DNA of 64,000 nt from Cristatella mucedo (Eukaryota > Bryozoa > Phylactolaemata > Cristatellidae). The translations under genes were made by a program, and so were the position numbers. Shown here one piece after another: positions 48,999 through 60,617 of this stretch. The DNA lies in NCBI GenBank assembly GCA_009760855.2, contig WPIO01000008.1, positions 62,001 to 126,000 of the forward strand, read 5' to 3'. The notes under the pieces were generated by a model. That model ran no database searches. It was given only the letters and a program-made list of their open reading frames with translations, and had not been told where the DNA came from. How positions within the stretch are numbered: the first letter of the stretch is position 1; each line of letters begins with the position of its first letter.

Positions 48999-50418
48999 GT
49001 GAGTGAACCCGTGCCACACTCTTATCGCCGAAATTATTGAGGTGTTGTGAAATTTTTCCAGGTTGAATAAACAGTCTCCAGCGAAACACCGCTACAAATT
49101 CGGCTCATACTGGGTGCATTTTCTCGACATAATTTGCAGCTAATTAGCTATATTTGCAATATTAAAGGCAAGATTAAATTTGAAGTGCGGTATCTGTATG
49201 GCCAAAGCTCCGACTGACTATACACCTGTGTCACACATTGTACTCTCAAGAAACGTAGCTGGAGAAATTAGCTAAGTGGGCACAATTTACGTAATTTTAT
49301 TCTTAAACGAATGACCAGTATTTACCAACAGCAAATGAATAATTCCATCTCACTGTATTCATCACACCTCACTCACGGAATACCAAATTTAGTACAATAA
49401 TTGCGTTCGAATAATGGAAGCTCTGTTAAGTGTCTTCAAAATGAATATAAACTAATTATTCTATGCATATTGCTCTGACATTTGCTCTACTAGCTTTAGC
49501 TTGATTCATGCCACTACAGCAGGGCAAGTAGCAAGAGGAACTGTAAGGGACACAACTAATTGAGATATGAATTCAGATATGAAAAGGCGAATGACGAAGA
49601 GATTCTGCCTAAGAGCAAAGAATAGCATCTCCCGCATCATACTTATATGCCTATAGAGTTTCTTAATATGTGATTTTTTGCAGATTGCAATTTCTTTTTA
49701 CTATGTGTAATGAATACATCCTATCTTCCTTGTGCATTCTTATTCAGACAAGCTTAAGGCTTCTCCCCAAGGGTCTTGCAACAGGAAGTGATTTTTAGTG
49801 GAATATTAAGGACAGATTATACTGTGCGTAAAAGGCTTAACTAATTTCAAAGATCCTCGTAATTTTCTCAAGATAAATAGCTGATGAAAAAGTTCAACGT
49901 ACATATTCTAGGTGAGGGTAGATGTAAAGAAATTACTGAAAATCTTAGTCCAATCATTGAATATTGGTTTAAGGTGTCTTTGAAGCTCACAAATTTTAAA
50001 TACTGAATCGGATTTTAGGACGAATTTAAAGTAAAAAGAAACAATGCTGTACTATAACCACTTTTAAATCAAAGTAAACCAGCAGCGACATCTCTACAAT
50101 TTACAAATTTAATAAATGTCAGCTTCATTTACGACGTGCACAAACTTGTTAAAACTCTGTACACTGTGCTGGCTTTTTCAACTTATTGACATGCATCATT
50201 GTAACTTTTAAGCTGCTCAATTTGTGGTGCATCTCTTGCCATGTAAAATCAATAACTAAAACAATACTCCTCAGATGACATTGAACTTTAGAGTTTGAGT
50301 TGAGGTCTGTTTGCACATCACTGTAAGTTTAATTTTTGATTGATGTTGAATACTATTTCTATTCGTCGTTAGTCCTACATAAAAATAGAAACGTGAAGTT
50401 TGATGACATCAGTAATAA
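48999..50418 (+). other. Intron, nothing recognised
   Basis: About 1.4 kb of AT-rich sequence between the TM2-TM3 exon and a reverse LINE. Confidence 0.4.
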
Positions 50419-51910
50419 TGACAATAATAATAACGATGCACTTGATAAAGTCCGTCCGAGAACTCAATCTCTTTCTGGGCGCTTTGCATTTGCCGCAAAG
50501 GGAAACGTGATTGAACGTTGAGTAATATCACGATTAATAAACAACATGAATAACACGGTTAGGGGTGAAATGAACGGGGTCAGTATACAAGTGTGGTTAG
50601 TGGCAGCATGCAGTGTCAGCACTCATAAGCACAGGAAGGACGAATCAGATGGACCCACTAAATGCTGTAATAAATAGGTGCGATTTTAAGTTCTTATAAA
50701 ATTTGTTCAAGTCAGGGGATGTTATGATGCAATCGGGATTTAGTTCCAGGCTTTTGGAGCATAGGAACTAAACGCACGTTCTCCAAAGGATTTGAGGTTT
50801 GTACGGGGTATTTGTAAACTGCAGGATTCCGAAAAGCTGGATGAACGATGCTTGGCCTGGTGGGAGAGTAGATCAGAGAGATAGGCTGAAGCCAAAGAAT
50901 AAAGTGACCTGAATGTGAATGGCAATTTCTTGAATTCGATCCGTTTCTTGACTGTTAGCCAGTGCAGGTTGCCGAGAAGTGGTTGATGTGGCAATTGCGA
51001 CGCTCACGACGGACAAGCATAGCTGCAGAGTTTTGCATCAGCTGTCAGCGCCTGACTGCACATGCCGGTTGCGAGCCAGCAGTGAGTTACAGAAGTCAAG
51101 ATGGGATGTCACAAATGCATGGACCAACTTAGACGTGGTATCCTTATCTAAACAAGCCCAAATTTTAGCAATGTTATGTATCCGAAAGTAGGCAGACTTG
51201 ATTGTGGAGCTGACGTGGCCGTCTAACGTGAGGTCACTTTGGAACATGACACCTAGATTTTGAGCTGGTTCAACATGAGATATGCAGGCAGAGCCAATTT
51301 TGAGCGTTAGCATTTCCAATTTCTGAATCACACTGGGTTTGTCAATAACTAGCAAGTTAGTTTTATCATCGTTTAGTTTAGGAAAATTTGCTGCCATCCA
51401 TGTCAGGATGTCATCAATGCATTCAGGGAGCTGAGAGAATTTGGGGTGCTCGAAGGCTGGGAGGAATAAAAGCAAAGGTACAACTGAGTGCTTGGCAATC
51501 ACATCAGCAAGAGGGAGACTATAAACCATGAAAATAACCGGACCTAGCACTGAGCCCTGATTTATCCTATATTTCAGAGGTATGTTTGTCCCTTCACGTC
51601 AATACTCTGGAGTCTCCCACTGAGGTAGTACCTGTACCATTGCAGAGCGGTGCCAGTGATGCCCAGACAAGATTGGAGGCCTCTAGAAGAACTTGGAGAT
51701 CGATAACATCAAAAGCTGCCCAAAACCGAATAAAACAAGCAGAGATACTCTACCCATGTCTGCATTCCTAAGTACGTCAATGTGCACCCTAAGCAGTACT
51801 GATTCTGTGGAGTTAATAGCTCTAAAACCAGAATGGAGCTTACTAGAAGCTGTGCTAGAATCTGCAGAAACACTTGAATTTTTCCAAGTGATGCTGCATG
51901 GATTTTGAGA
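50419..51910 (-). mobile_element. LINE family A, longest copy, reverse strand
   Basis: On the - strand, from 51910: RT palm blocks (AAFDVIDLQVLLEAS, VLGPVIFMVYSLPLADVI), ILTWMAANFPKLNDDKTNLL, AQNLGVMFQSDLTLDGHVSS, ACLDKDTTSKLVHAFVTS, then LLGNLHWLTVKKRIEFKKLP and SYAPKAWN. It ends with the 3' hairpin and tail at 50419-50500. The YADD segment is deleted. It spans more of the reverse transcriptase than any other family A copy here, but it is broken by frameshifts. Confidence 0.85.
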
Positions 51911-52095
51911 ATTATATAACCAATAGGTTCTAATAGAATTTAATACTGGTTATACTGCTACTTTTTTTGCATTATTCGACCTTCTGAAAATACTTCGAGC
52001 TGTCAAATTGTGCAAACAAAAGCACCCCGAAACCTAAAATCCATAGTACATTTCTAAGCTCTAGAACCTCGAACTCTGCCATCGGGTTAAAGTTA

Positions 52096-52547
52096 CCGTA
52101 TTTTTACGAGAGCAAGTCACATTTTTTTGTAGTTTGAAAGTCAAATAAGTTTGTATATTATAAACTGCAAGTCAATATTTGGCAACAGGAGAAAGAATAA
52201 GAAAAGCCAGTGTCAAACATGCTTGTGAATGGGTTTGGCATGCCTGCGAGAGCATCAAAACAGAAGACATTGTGAAGTCCTTCAAGGCAGCAGGACAGTC
52301 AAACATGCTAGATGAAACTGAATATGATGGAATCTGTGACGCAAGAGACAATTCAGACATTGAAAATGTAGCTGAAGTCTATGACGATGCTAGCAGTGAT
52401 ACTGATGACGATTTTCAACTAACTGCCATGATTAAAGCAACCCCATATTAATTTACAAGGAGCAGCATGTTCATTAAAATGCTTACATAATTTACTTTTA
52501 ATTTATGCGACTTATACTTGGGTTCGGCTTATACTCATAAAATGCGG
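52096..52547 (+). mobile_element. Internally deleted pogo-like DNA transposon
   Basis: The terminal inverted repeats are related: left CCGTATTTTTACGAGAGCAA (52096 on), right, read from the other strand, CCGCATTTTATGAGTATAAG (ending 52547). A TA lies directly outside each end (52094-52095 and 52548-52549), as in Tc1/mariner-superfamily insertions. Between them lies only the end of a transposase frame (next entry). Length about 450 bp. Confidence 0.7.
52179..52451 (+). pseudogene. C-terminal remnant of a pogo/Tigger-like transposase
   Basis: The frame reads CEWVWHACESIKTEDIVKSF, then KAAGQSNMLDETEYD, then an acidic tail to a stop at 52451. W..A...I....I..SF...G....LD.TE.D is typical of the C-terminal end of pogo-class DDE transposases (DDE_1/CENP-B type), where AW..I, SF..CGIS and LDG.EDD are conserved. 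The DNA-binding and catalytic parts are absent, so it is non-functional. The frame begins mid-protein. Confidence 0.65.
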
Positions 52548-52688
52548 TATGGTTGGCAGAACGTGTAACAACGATGATGAAAAATTTTAAAATATTTTGA
52601 CTCGTTCCAAGAGAACTCTGATCATTGAGAATCTCAGTTACTCTTGCAGTTAGCATTTTCTAGCCAATCACGGTTCGTACTTATTTAG

Positions 52689-52753
52689 ATTTGTGAAAGT
52701 CTTTAACACCTACATGTCCAGATTTGTCTTAAAAGCGGCTCTTCCGGCGTGGG
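52689..52753 (+). CDS. Adhesion GPCR exon: intracellular loop 2 / start of TM4
   Basis: Acceptor ACTTATTTAG, phase 2; donor GGCGTGGG|GTGAGT, phase 1; 65 bp. It encodes FVKVFNTYMSRFVLKAALPA followed by WG. Joined to the previous exon it reads MQYLRFVKVFNTY, the standard TM3-ICL2 sequence of adhesion receptors, and K...PAWG is the start of TM4. Confidence 0.93.
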
Positions 52754-53019
52754 GTGAGTACTTTTAAGTGAAGAATCGCGTCATGTCTATTGATTCACTG
52801 CACGGTTGCGTTTTCATCTTTACAGTCGTTCCATAATATTTGATTCATCCTGCTTCCTAGCATATTGCTTTGCCAAAGGCTCACACTTGACGGAAAGAAT
52901 TTTTACTTCGAATTGTTTTCACAATCTGTACCAAAGTGACAAAGTAAAGATAATGTTACTCGAATTGTCTCATCTTGTGGTTTTTTCACTCGTATCCGCA
53001 CACACTTAGTTTGTTTCAC

Positions 53020-54460
53020 TGCACTAGCAATTTCTATAGGATCTCATGCGCTTGGCAATAGATCGTCCTCACATTAAGCTTCATAAACGTAAAAACCAGC
53101 CTTGTTTTGCTAAAGCGTGTGATCATAGGTTGACAAAAACTGCTATTGAGGAATCATCATAATATACAAGCACACGTAGAGCGCTACCTACCCTACTTCC
53201 TGAGCTATACAATATAGCTAACCTCAAGTCCTTTGGATACACTGCTTCAACTCAGCTGCTCTTTAAACTAGGAAACCTCAGCCTCACTATGGAAATCTCA
53301 TTCTGAACAAGCACTGCAGGCTACTCACCAATAACTTTATTAAACTTGCAAAGCTCATATGCATGCAGACATTTTGATAGTCAGCAGCTTTTCACTTTTA
53401 TGCTGAAGATACCTAGCTGCATTTATCCCTTAAACCTTCGGAGTCTGCAGCAGCGACCGATTAAATGAATGGTTGCCTTGCCGAAATTTGATACCGAATG
53501 CCGGCAAATTTGCTTCACCTAAATGACGATTAAACTGAATTGTTTCTCGCAGGACGTCGTAAGCCGATGGATGGACTAGAATGCTTCGTTCTTCTAATAA
53601 GCGATGCTGTTGTGCGACACTGAGCATCTGCTCGGAATTTAGTTGTCTCGTTCGACAGCAGCCTATCTCTTGAAAGCTTCGTTAGGAAGACTGCTTCCAC
53701 CGGCCCGTCATGTCCGATCATTATCTAAGAGTAGCAACTGTATTCCATGGAGGCTTGCAAAAAGATTTAACTAGCTCATTAGTTCCGTCTAGACTAGATT
53801 ACTGTATTTCACTTTTCGCTGGGATGCAAAAGAGCCACTAGGCCTCAGAAAGCTAGCTGTGAATACCTCTGCAAGGCTAGGTTGCAAATCTCTGAGGCTT
53901 GACCATGTTTCTCCTTTTCTAAACTAGCTAGGACCGCTGCTAGTTGATTTACTTATCAAGAACAAAATTTTAAAGCTGACCCACTAGGCTCGCCACGTCT
54001 TCAGAACTCCATACATAGCTGAACTGATGCACTAGTTTCATCCTCCTCGTGCCCTCAAGTTTTGTATGGAAAATAAATTAGCTATTCTATTACTCAGCTT
54101 AAAGACCTTGGTGACAGAAGCTGTTGCTCTGAAGGTCCTATATTGTGGAACTCTCTTTCAAGATTCTTACTCAATGACAACTACTCTCCTGCTGCTGACT
54201 ATGGCACAGCGTTTCCAGCTATCCTGAGCTGCTACATCCATATTACTGATTACTGCAAATGCTCTCCTGACTTTGCTACGCTTTCCATTTTCTCTTTACT
54301 GCTTGAGATGAAATTTATTGGCTGCCGAATGCGTAACGGAAGCAGCTTAGGCTGTGAGTGTGCTAAAGAAAATTCTCCAGAGTAACACCCACACATTTTT
54401 TGTGGCTGTGTGAATTTATAGATGGAGATAAATATATACCAACATACATTATATTAATAA
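53020..54460 (+). mobile_element. LINE family B, long decayed copy
   Basis: 53390-53440 corresponds to the YADD region (reading FYAEDT). Then come the RNLG-like block at 53630, the C-terminal region (CTAGATTACTGTATTTCACT, AAGGCTAGGTTGCAAATCTC), and the family B end (CTCCTGACTTTGCTACGCTT, TTTCTCTTTACTGCTTGAGA, GCTTAGGCTGTGAGTGTGCT) with an ATAC-like tail at about 54440. Confidence 0.75.
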
Positions 54461-54752
54461 AATTTATTTCTGATGCGTTATACTTATCCAAACTAAATTT
54501 CTAGCATATATTTGGTTGCCAGGCTTGATATGGAATAGAAAAAGTGATGAATAGAAATAAAATCTAATTGAATTAAGTTTGTAATTACTGTGAATTTCCA
54601 AACTTAGTCCATTAGGAGGCATTAATCACGATTCGTCAATTGACCAGAAAAAGTGTGCATTACTTTACCGATCAGTTAGCCAAGCTGGGCCGGCTCAGAA
54701 ACTAGCTGTTAAGGTTAATAGATTAAAGGTCGGCCATTACCGATTAAGCAGC

Positions 54753-54753
54753 A

Positions 54754-54822
<69 letters not shown>
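54753..54822 (+). repeat. (AC)n(AT)n microsatellite
   Basis: About 18 bp AC then about 50 bp AT, directly upstream of the (TTTA)n tract. Confidence 0.95.
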
Positions 54823-54826
<4 letters not shown>

Positions 54827-54835
54827 AATGCCTAA

Positions 54836-55245
<410 letters not shown>

Positions 55246-55249
55246 GTAG

Positions 55250-55316
55250 GTTTGCCAGCAATCATCGTTTTAATAGGTTCAACAGTATGGCCACATTTAT
55301 ATGGGACGGAAAAATA
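55250..55316 (+). CDS. Adhesion GPCR exon: TM4
   Basis: Acceptor TTTATTGTAG, phase 1; donor AAAATA|GTAAGT, phase 2; 67 bp. It encodes LPAIIVLIGSTVWPHLYG and TEK. Joined on both sides it reads PAWGLPAIIV and GTEKYCFVQRPAI. WG.P.I.V......YG....YC is the usual TM4-ECL2 pattern. The exon is easy to miss: it is short and squeezed between a (TTTA)n and a (TC)n tract. Confidence 0.88.
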
Positions 55317-55401
55317 GTAAGTCCTAGAAAAAATGCATCCTCCGAGTATAATAGTTATCGCTGAAATTTTCAAGAGTCTTTCTTTTTGCATGCAAGGCTT
55401 T

Positions 55402-55468
55402 GTTTGTCTGTCTGTCTGTCTCTTTCTCTGTCTCTGTCTCTGTCTCTCTGTTTGTCTGTCTGTCTCTC

Positions 55469-55553
<85 letters not shown>

Positions 55554-55562
55554 ATCTCTCTC
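55402..55562 (+). repeat. (TC)n / (TGTC)n microsatellite
   Basis: About 160 bp of CT and CTGT repeats starting 86 bp after the TM4 exon donor. Pyrimidine-rich on the sense strand. Confidence 0.95.
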
Positions 55563-57497
55563 ATAAACACTCCAAACAAGGCTTAATTTGCTTATGAATT
55601 TGCTTGGTAAAATCAATCACCCTATATTGTATTCAATGAAACTGACGTTCTGCTTAGTAATAACTTCTTCGATGTTTTTGCTTGTTTGCTTCATTAGCTA
55701 GACATCAAATTGCAGCAGCCTGGGATCAATTACGTATGGCCTGCAAGCTATAGCCAGATTTGGAGGTTATCAACACTGTTTGCAGCGTTATTAAATTAAA
55801 ATAGCAGTAAGTTACAAAGCCATAGAAATTAATAGTAAACTTACTTTTGAAAATAATTACTTAAACGAAGCTGAATCGTCGACTTAATTAGTATTGCAGG
55901 CCACAGCGAATACCAATTTATACTTTTCCCGTGTATATATTTATTTTTTCTGGTACTGTCACTCCTTCACTCAAATTAAGTATTGATGGAGGACCATTTT
56001 CGTTCTAACAGAAGCGAAATCCACGAAAGACTTATGCCATTTGCTGAAAGTGTCAGGGAGCATAATTAGATCAAAATGGAATGAATTTAATTTCTAAAAT
56101 GTGTGAATAACTCTGATTAGTTCATTATAAATTTTCTAAAACTAAGCATAATATGTCTATGGCTATTTTACACAGCTGGTATGCATCGAAACGGCATAGA
56201 TTCGCACATAGGCTATAGATTTCTTTATATTTAGCTTGTATGCCAAACGCTTGGCTACAATAAAAGCTGTTCTGTCCGTTGTCCGATCCGTTGACAGGTG
56301 AAGGCTTCACGTCTATAAGAAAATACGACCTTTAGGTCGCACATACTTGTGGAGTCTGATAGGGTTTAGTCTTCTAGTTTCTTCTCTAGTTTCTTCTGGC
56401 CACTATTGCCGATGCAAGCTGCCGCTCTAAATAGCTTGACATGGGTGCAAGCTATCGCCTCGTACATGTTGCATGCGACAAAGTCAAAGCCATCAAACCC
56501 CACCTGGCAGCAGAGACGGATGTCTTGGTAATTTCGCTAAGAGTACATATAGGGTCGGTTAGGCACAGATTAGTGTTGAAAATGCAGAGCACTCAGATCT
56601 GCTGCCGAATTAGAGTGGGCGTTAAATCAAAATGAATGCTACCAGTACAAGATAGAACTTGCTGTGCTCGAAAAAAAAATCTTCCAAACGGCTCAAAAAT
56701 CCAACACTGACCCCAAAATGATTCTAAGCAGCTAATGTAGACCCAAGCCGTCAATCGACTTTTTTACCTGACCTAAGGAAGTATTAATGTTTTAATTTTG
56801 ATTTTTAGTACCGAAAACCCGTGAGCAAAAAAAATGAGTGATTTACGATTTAGAGACATTATGTTGTGCCGTCTCTCAAATTATGATTAGAGTTCGTTGA
56901 TGGCTTTTCATTTAACTGCTCTACTTTTTCATTTGGCTAATGTTAAAGACCTAGGTGGGACATACTAAACCGTTCGTTTTTCAGCTGCTTTTTGTTTTAA
57001 TGCAGAACTAATGCTTGGAACCAGCACCATAAGTTGAGTATGGACGTGCACACAGGCCATGTTCCTATTTCACACTGACATTTTTGAAAGTTGCCCCTCC
57101 AGTAGCCAATATTTTTAATTAGCCATCGTCACTGTGTATTTATTTCTAATGAAGGAGATTGAATCGAGCAGAAATGCCGGGAAAGTGCCCACCGCATCAC
57201 AAGCAGCCTGATTGGCACACACATTATTGAAAAGCATCCCAGCTTCTGAATTTCGACTGAGTCATTTGCAATTATCCTGACCGCTCTGTATTTGAATGTC
57301 TCAACCTCACTGCTGTGGGCCAATATGTGAAGAAGGTAGAGCCACAACTGGTGCCCAGTAGCTAGTTAGGAAATCAAACCTTATCGGCACTAGGTTTTGC
57401 AGCTCTGCTAGTTAACGTAAGCAAGAAATCGAGCATAAGTAAAAGCAGCTATTTGGCACACTTCGGCTGATTCTGAATTACGTGTGGCTCATTGTAG
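55563..57497 (+). other. Intron, nothing recognised
   Basis: About 1.9 kb between the (TC)n tract and the TM5 exon. No supported feature. Confidence 0.4.
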
Positions 57498-57700
57498 CTG
57501 CTTCGTTCAGCGGCCAGCGATTTATTTTGGAGTAATATTACCTACGGGATGCATCCTCACAGCCAACTGGGTGATCTTCATTATGGTCTTGAAGAGCATC
57601 TGCTTTCGCAGCCGAGGGTTTGGCTTAAGGATGAATGGTTCAGCAGGAAGTTCCCCAAAGCTGCTGGCTATGGCCGCCATTGCGATATCTGCTGTGCTAG
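57498..57700 (+). CDS. Adhesion GPCR exon: ECL2 Cys and TM5
   Basis: Acceptor GCTCATTGTAG, phase 2; donor GTGCTAG|GTAAGC, phase 1; 203 bp. TA+C makes Tyr, then CFVQRPAIYFGVILPTG, ILTANWVIFIMVLKSI (TM5), ICL3, and KLLAMAAIAISAVLG (start of TM6). The Cys is the ECL2 partner of the TM3 Cys. P....N..I.......C is typical of TM5 in this family. Confidence 0.93.
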
Positions 57701-58393
57701 GTAAGCTGAATGTGAGCTTGGTATATGGTGAATCTACTGCAAAGCCCAATCACTTTTGGGTAAGCATTGTGATACAAAATATTATCTAAATAGATCTGCT
57801 CACTAAATCACTCAAGGCAAAGCAAGGTGCAAACATTCCAACAAACAGCTACCAAAAGTAAAATTTAAATGCCTACGTTTGTGTGCCACGTGAAGTGAGA
57901 AAGATAATCTGAAATTTTAAAATATATCCAACGATTACACTTTAATTGACATTCGCATTTGTTCTAATATCTGTTTAAAATTAATTACGGAAACCATTTG
58001 AATTCTTAAGCTACTAAAAGTTTTTGCCTAGTGCTGCGTCATGATTCAGTGTAAGTCCTCTAAATCCTTAACCATGACATTATTAAACTGTACCATGGCC
58101 CATATGCTTTCCCTACCTCTCTTGACAGATTGTTTTCTCCGCAGCTTTTAAGATGTATTAGATTCCAGGTTGCATTTGTACATGTTATTTACCGGGAGTC
58201 TTACTGGGCTACGAGGCGGCTCCATTCAAATTACCCAACACTCTGTTGCCAGTGGAGAAACTCCAGAGTAGTTTTGCATACATCACATACGAAAACAAAT
58301 TCTTCTAAACTTTTCCTACGTAATTACAAATACATTTAATTGCTGGTAAATTGATGGGACTTCCCTTGGAGCTCAAGGAATCTACGATAGTAC
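57701..58393 (+). other. Intron, nothing recognised
   Basis: About 700 bp before the inverted repeat; no supported feature. Confidence 0.4.
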
Positions 58394-58827
<434 letters not shown>

Positions 58828-58840
58828 TATATAAAACAAA

Positions 58841-58842
<2 letters not shown>

Positions 58843-58900
<58 letters not shown>

Positions 58901-58975
58901 TTGTGTAGGTGTGTGTGTGTGTGTGTGTGTGCGTGTGTGTGTGCGCGTGTGTGTGTGTGTGTGTGTGTGTGTGTA
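58843..58975 (+). repeat. (AT)n(GT)n microsatellite
   Basis: Short AT run followed by about 115 bp of GT with GC, GA and TT variants, immediately right of the inverted repeat. Confidence 0.95.
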
Positions 58976-60315
58976 TCGAAAGCACAGACAATGTGTATAC
59001 TGTATACAACGGTATGTCTCTATTAAGCCTCATGGAAATCGTGGGATATTGCTATTATGAGCAAACAAGAAAAGTGGAAAGCATTGCCCAATTGGGCAGG
59101 ACTGCATGGATAGATTGCTGCTCAGAAGTAGTTGAGATTTACGGCACAACTAAGAATGAAATAATCAATAGCAGGCCTAGTATTACAATAATGGCAATTT
59201 TGACTTCCACACCATGGGCTAAATCAGCTCAAGTATTTGAAGCCAGCTCCTTGCCAAGGAAGTGGGTAGCTTTTGTCTTTTGAATAACTTGAGGCAACGA
59301 GATGCAGTTCTGGCTGCAACAGAAATGGCTAATGGCCAACATGGAGCCTCAAGATTCATGGATTAGAGCAGAGTCGCAATGGCACCCAAGCACATGCAAA
59401 ATAAAGCATTTAATTGAAAGCCTAGTGGTCAAGATATCCTAAACTTCGTGCCAGCACCAGTTACTGCGGTTCATTAAAAAAAATGTTCATTTGATTCTTT
59501 CATTCAAGGTCTGAGCAGTAAAATACTCAGCTTCTGTAACAAAAGCAACGGCACTGAAGGAGCAATTTTTTGTGTGCTGGACCAATGTAAGAGGCAACAA
59601 CCAGCACTAATTGGTGTGAAGAAATTCCTCAGGAATAAGAGTAGATAAACTGTAGATATAGTTCATTCGGCAATTCCGTTGCTCATTCAGCCCGAGATAA
59701 AATATGGCCATTTAATAGCGATCTGGCGGTGAGTCTTGCAAAAGAAATTATAGCTCCGGTCCTAATTTCTGATCAAAGACAATTCATTAGAAGCCTGGAT
59801 GTAAAGCAGCGGTTCGCTTACTAGCAGTCTTTCATTTAAATTTATTTTCAAGCGGCAAATATGTTTTAGACTGATAATTCACACAGGGCTTCTGTGCCTC
59901 TACTCAGAATAGTCTGTTTCACCATCTTGCTCCGGTCTTTATTTCCCTATTCCTCCATCGCACGTCTTCAATCTGTCCTGTAGATTCTCCTCTGTCCACT
60001 CAAATCTCTACTTTACTATATTCATCAACATATTCATAATATCATGCCAAAATAGTTTGACCCCAGGAATGATGTAGTCGCCTGTAACTGAAAAGGTTTT
60101 AACACATGCTTGTGGGAAATGTAAAGAGTCTGGATAGAAACGACTTCGTTTAGGGCGCAATACAAGTGAATTACGTGTTATCAATAGCAGATTGACATGA
60201 ATAGAAAACCTGTGCATGACCTATTATCACTTAAGATAGATGTTCATTGATTTTTTTTAGCATAGGATATACATGACTTGCAAACTATTCGCACCCGTTG
60301 TGTGACTCTTTGCAG
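58976..60315 (+). other. Intron, nothing recognised
   Basis: About 1.3 kb before the last exon. The open frame at 58909-59283 starts in the GT repeat and has no protein-like pattern. Confidence 0.5.
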
Positions 60316-60617
60316 GCTTGACTTGGACCTTTGGATTTGTGCAGTTAGCAGCAACGGGAGCCTTTGGAATCGCGTGCCAATATCTGTTCTGCATACTGAA
60401 CTCACTACAGGGGCTGATGGTATTTATTTTTCATTGCGTTAGAGATCCAACGATCCGCAAAAGCCTTGCCAACTTCACTGTTCGCAACAAATTAGACAGA
60501 TTCTGTGGCCTACTATCATCAGATAAAAAGGCAGACAAAGACACCACTCACACTGATGTCACCGCCACGACGGAATTTATCACAAGCATAGCTATGAGCG
60601 AGCAAGTTCAACCATGA
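60316..60617 (+). CDS. Adhesion GPCR last exon: TM6-TM7 and cytoplasmic tail
   Basis: Acceptor CTCTTTGCAG, phase 1; stop TGA at 60615-60617. It encodes LTWTFGFVQLAATGAF (TM6), YLFCILNSLQGLMVFIFHCV (TM7), RDPTIRKSL (helix 8 region) and a tail of about 40 residues rich in Lys, Asp and Thr. LTW.FGF and LFC..NS.QG..IF.FHC are the most conserved signatures of the adhesion family. No PDZ-type C-terminus is evident. Confidence 0.96.
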
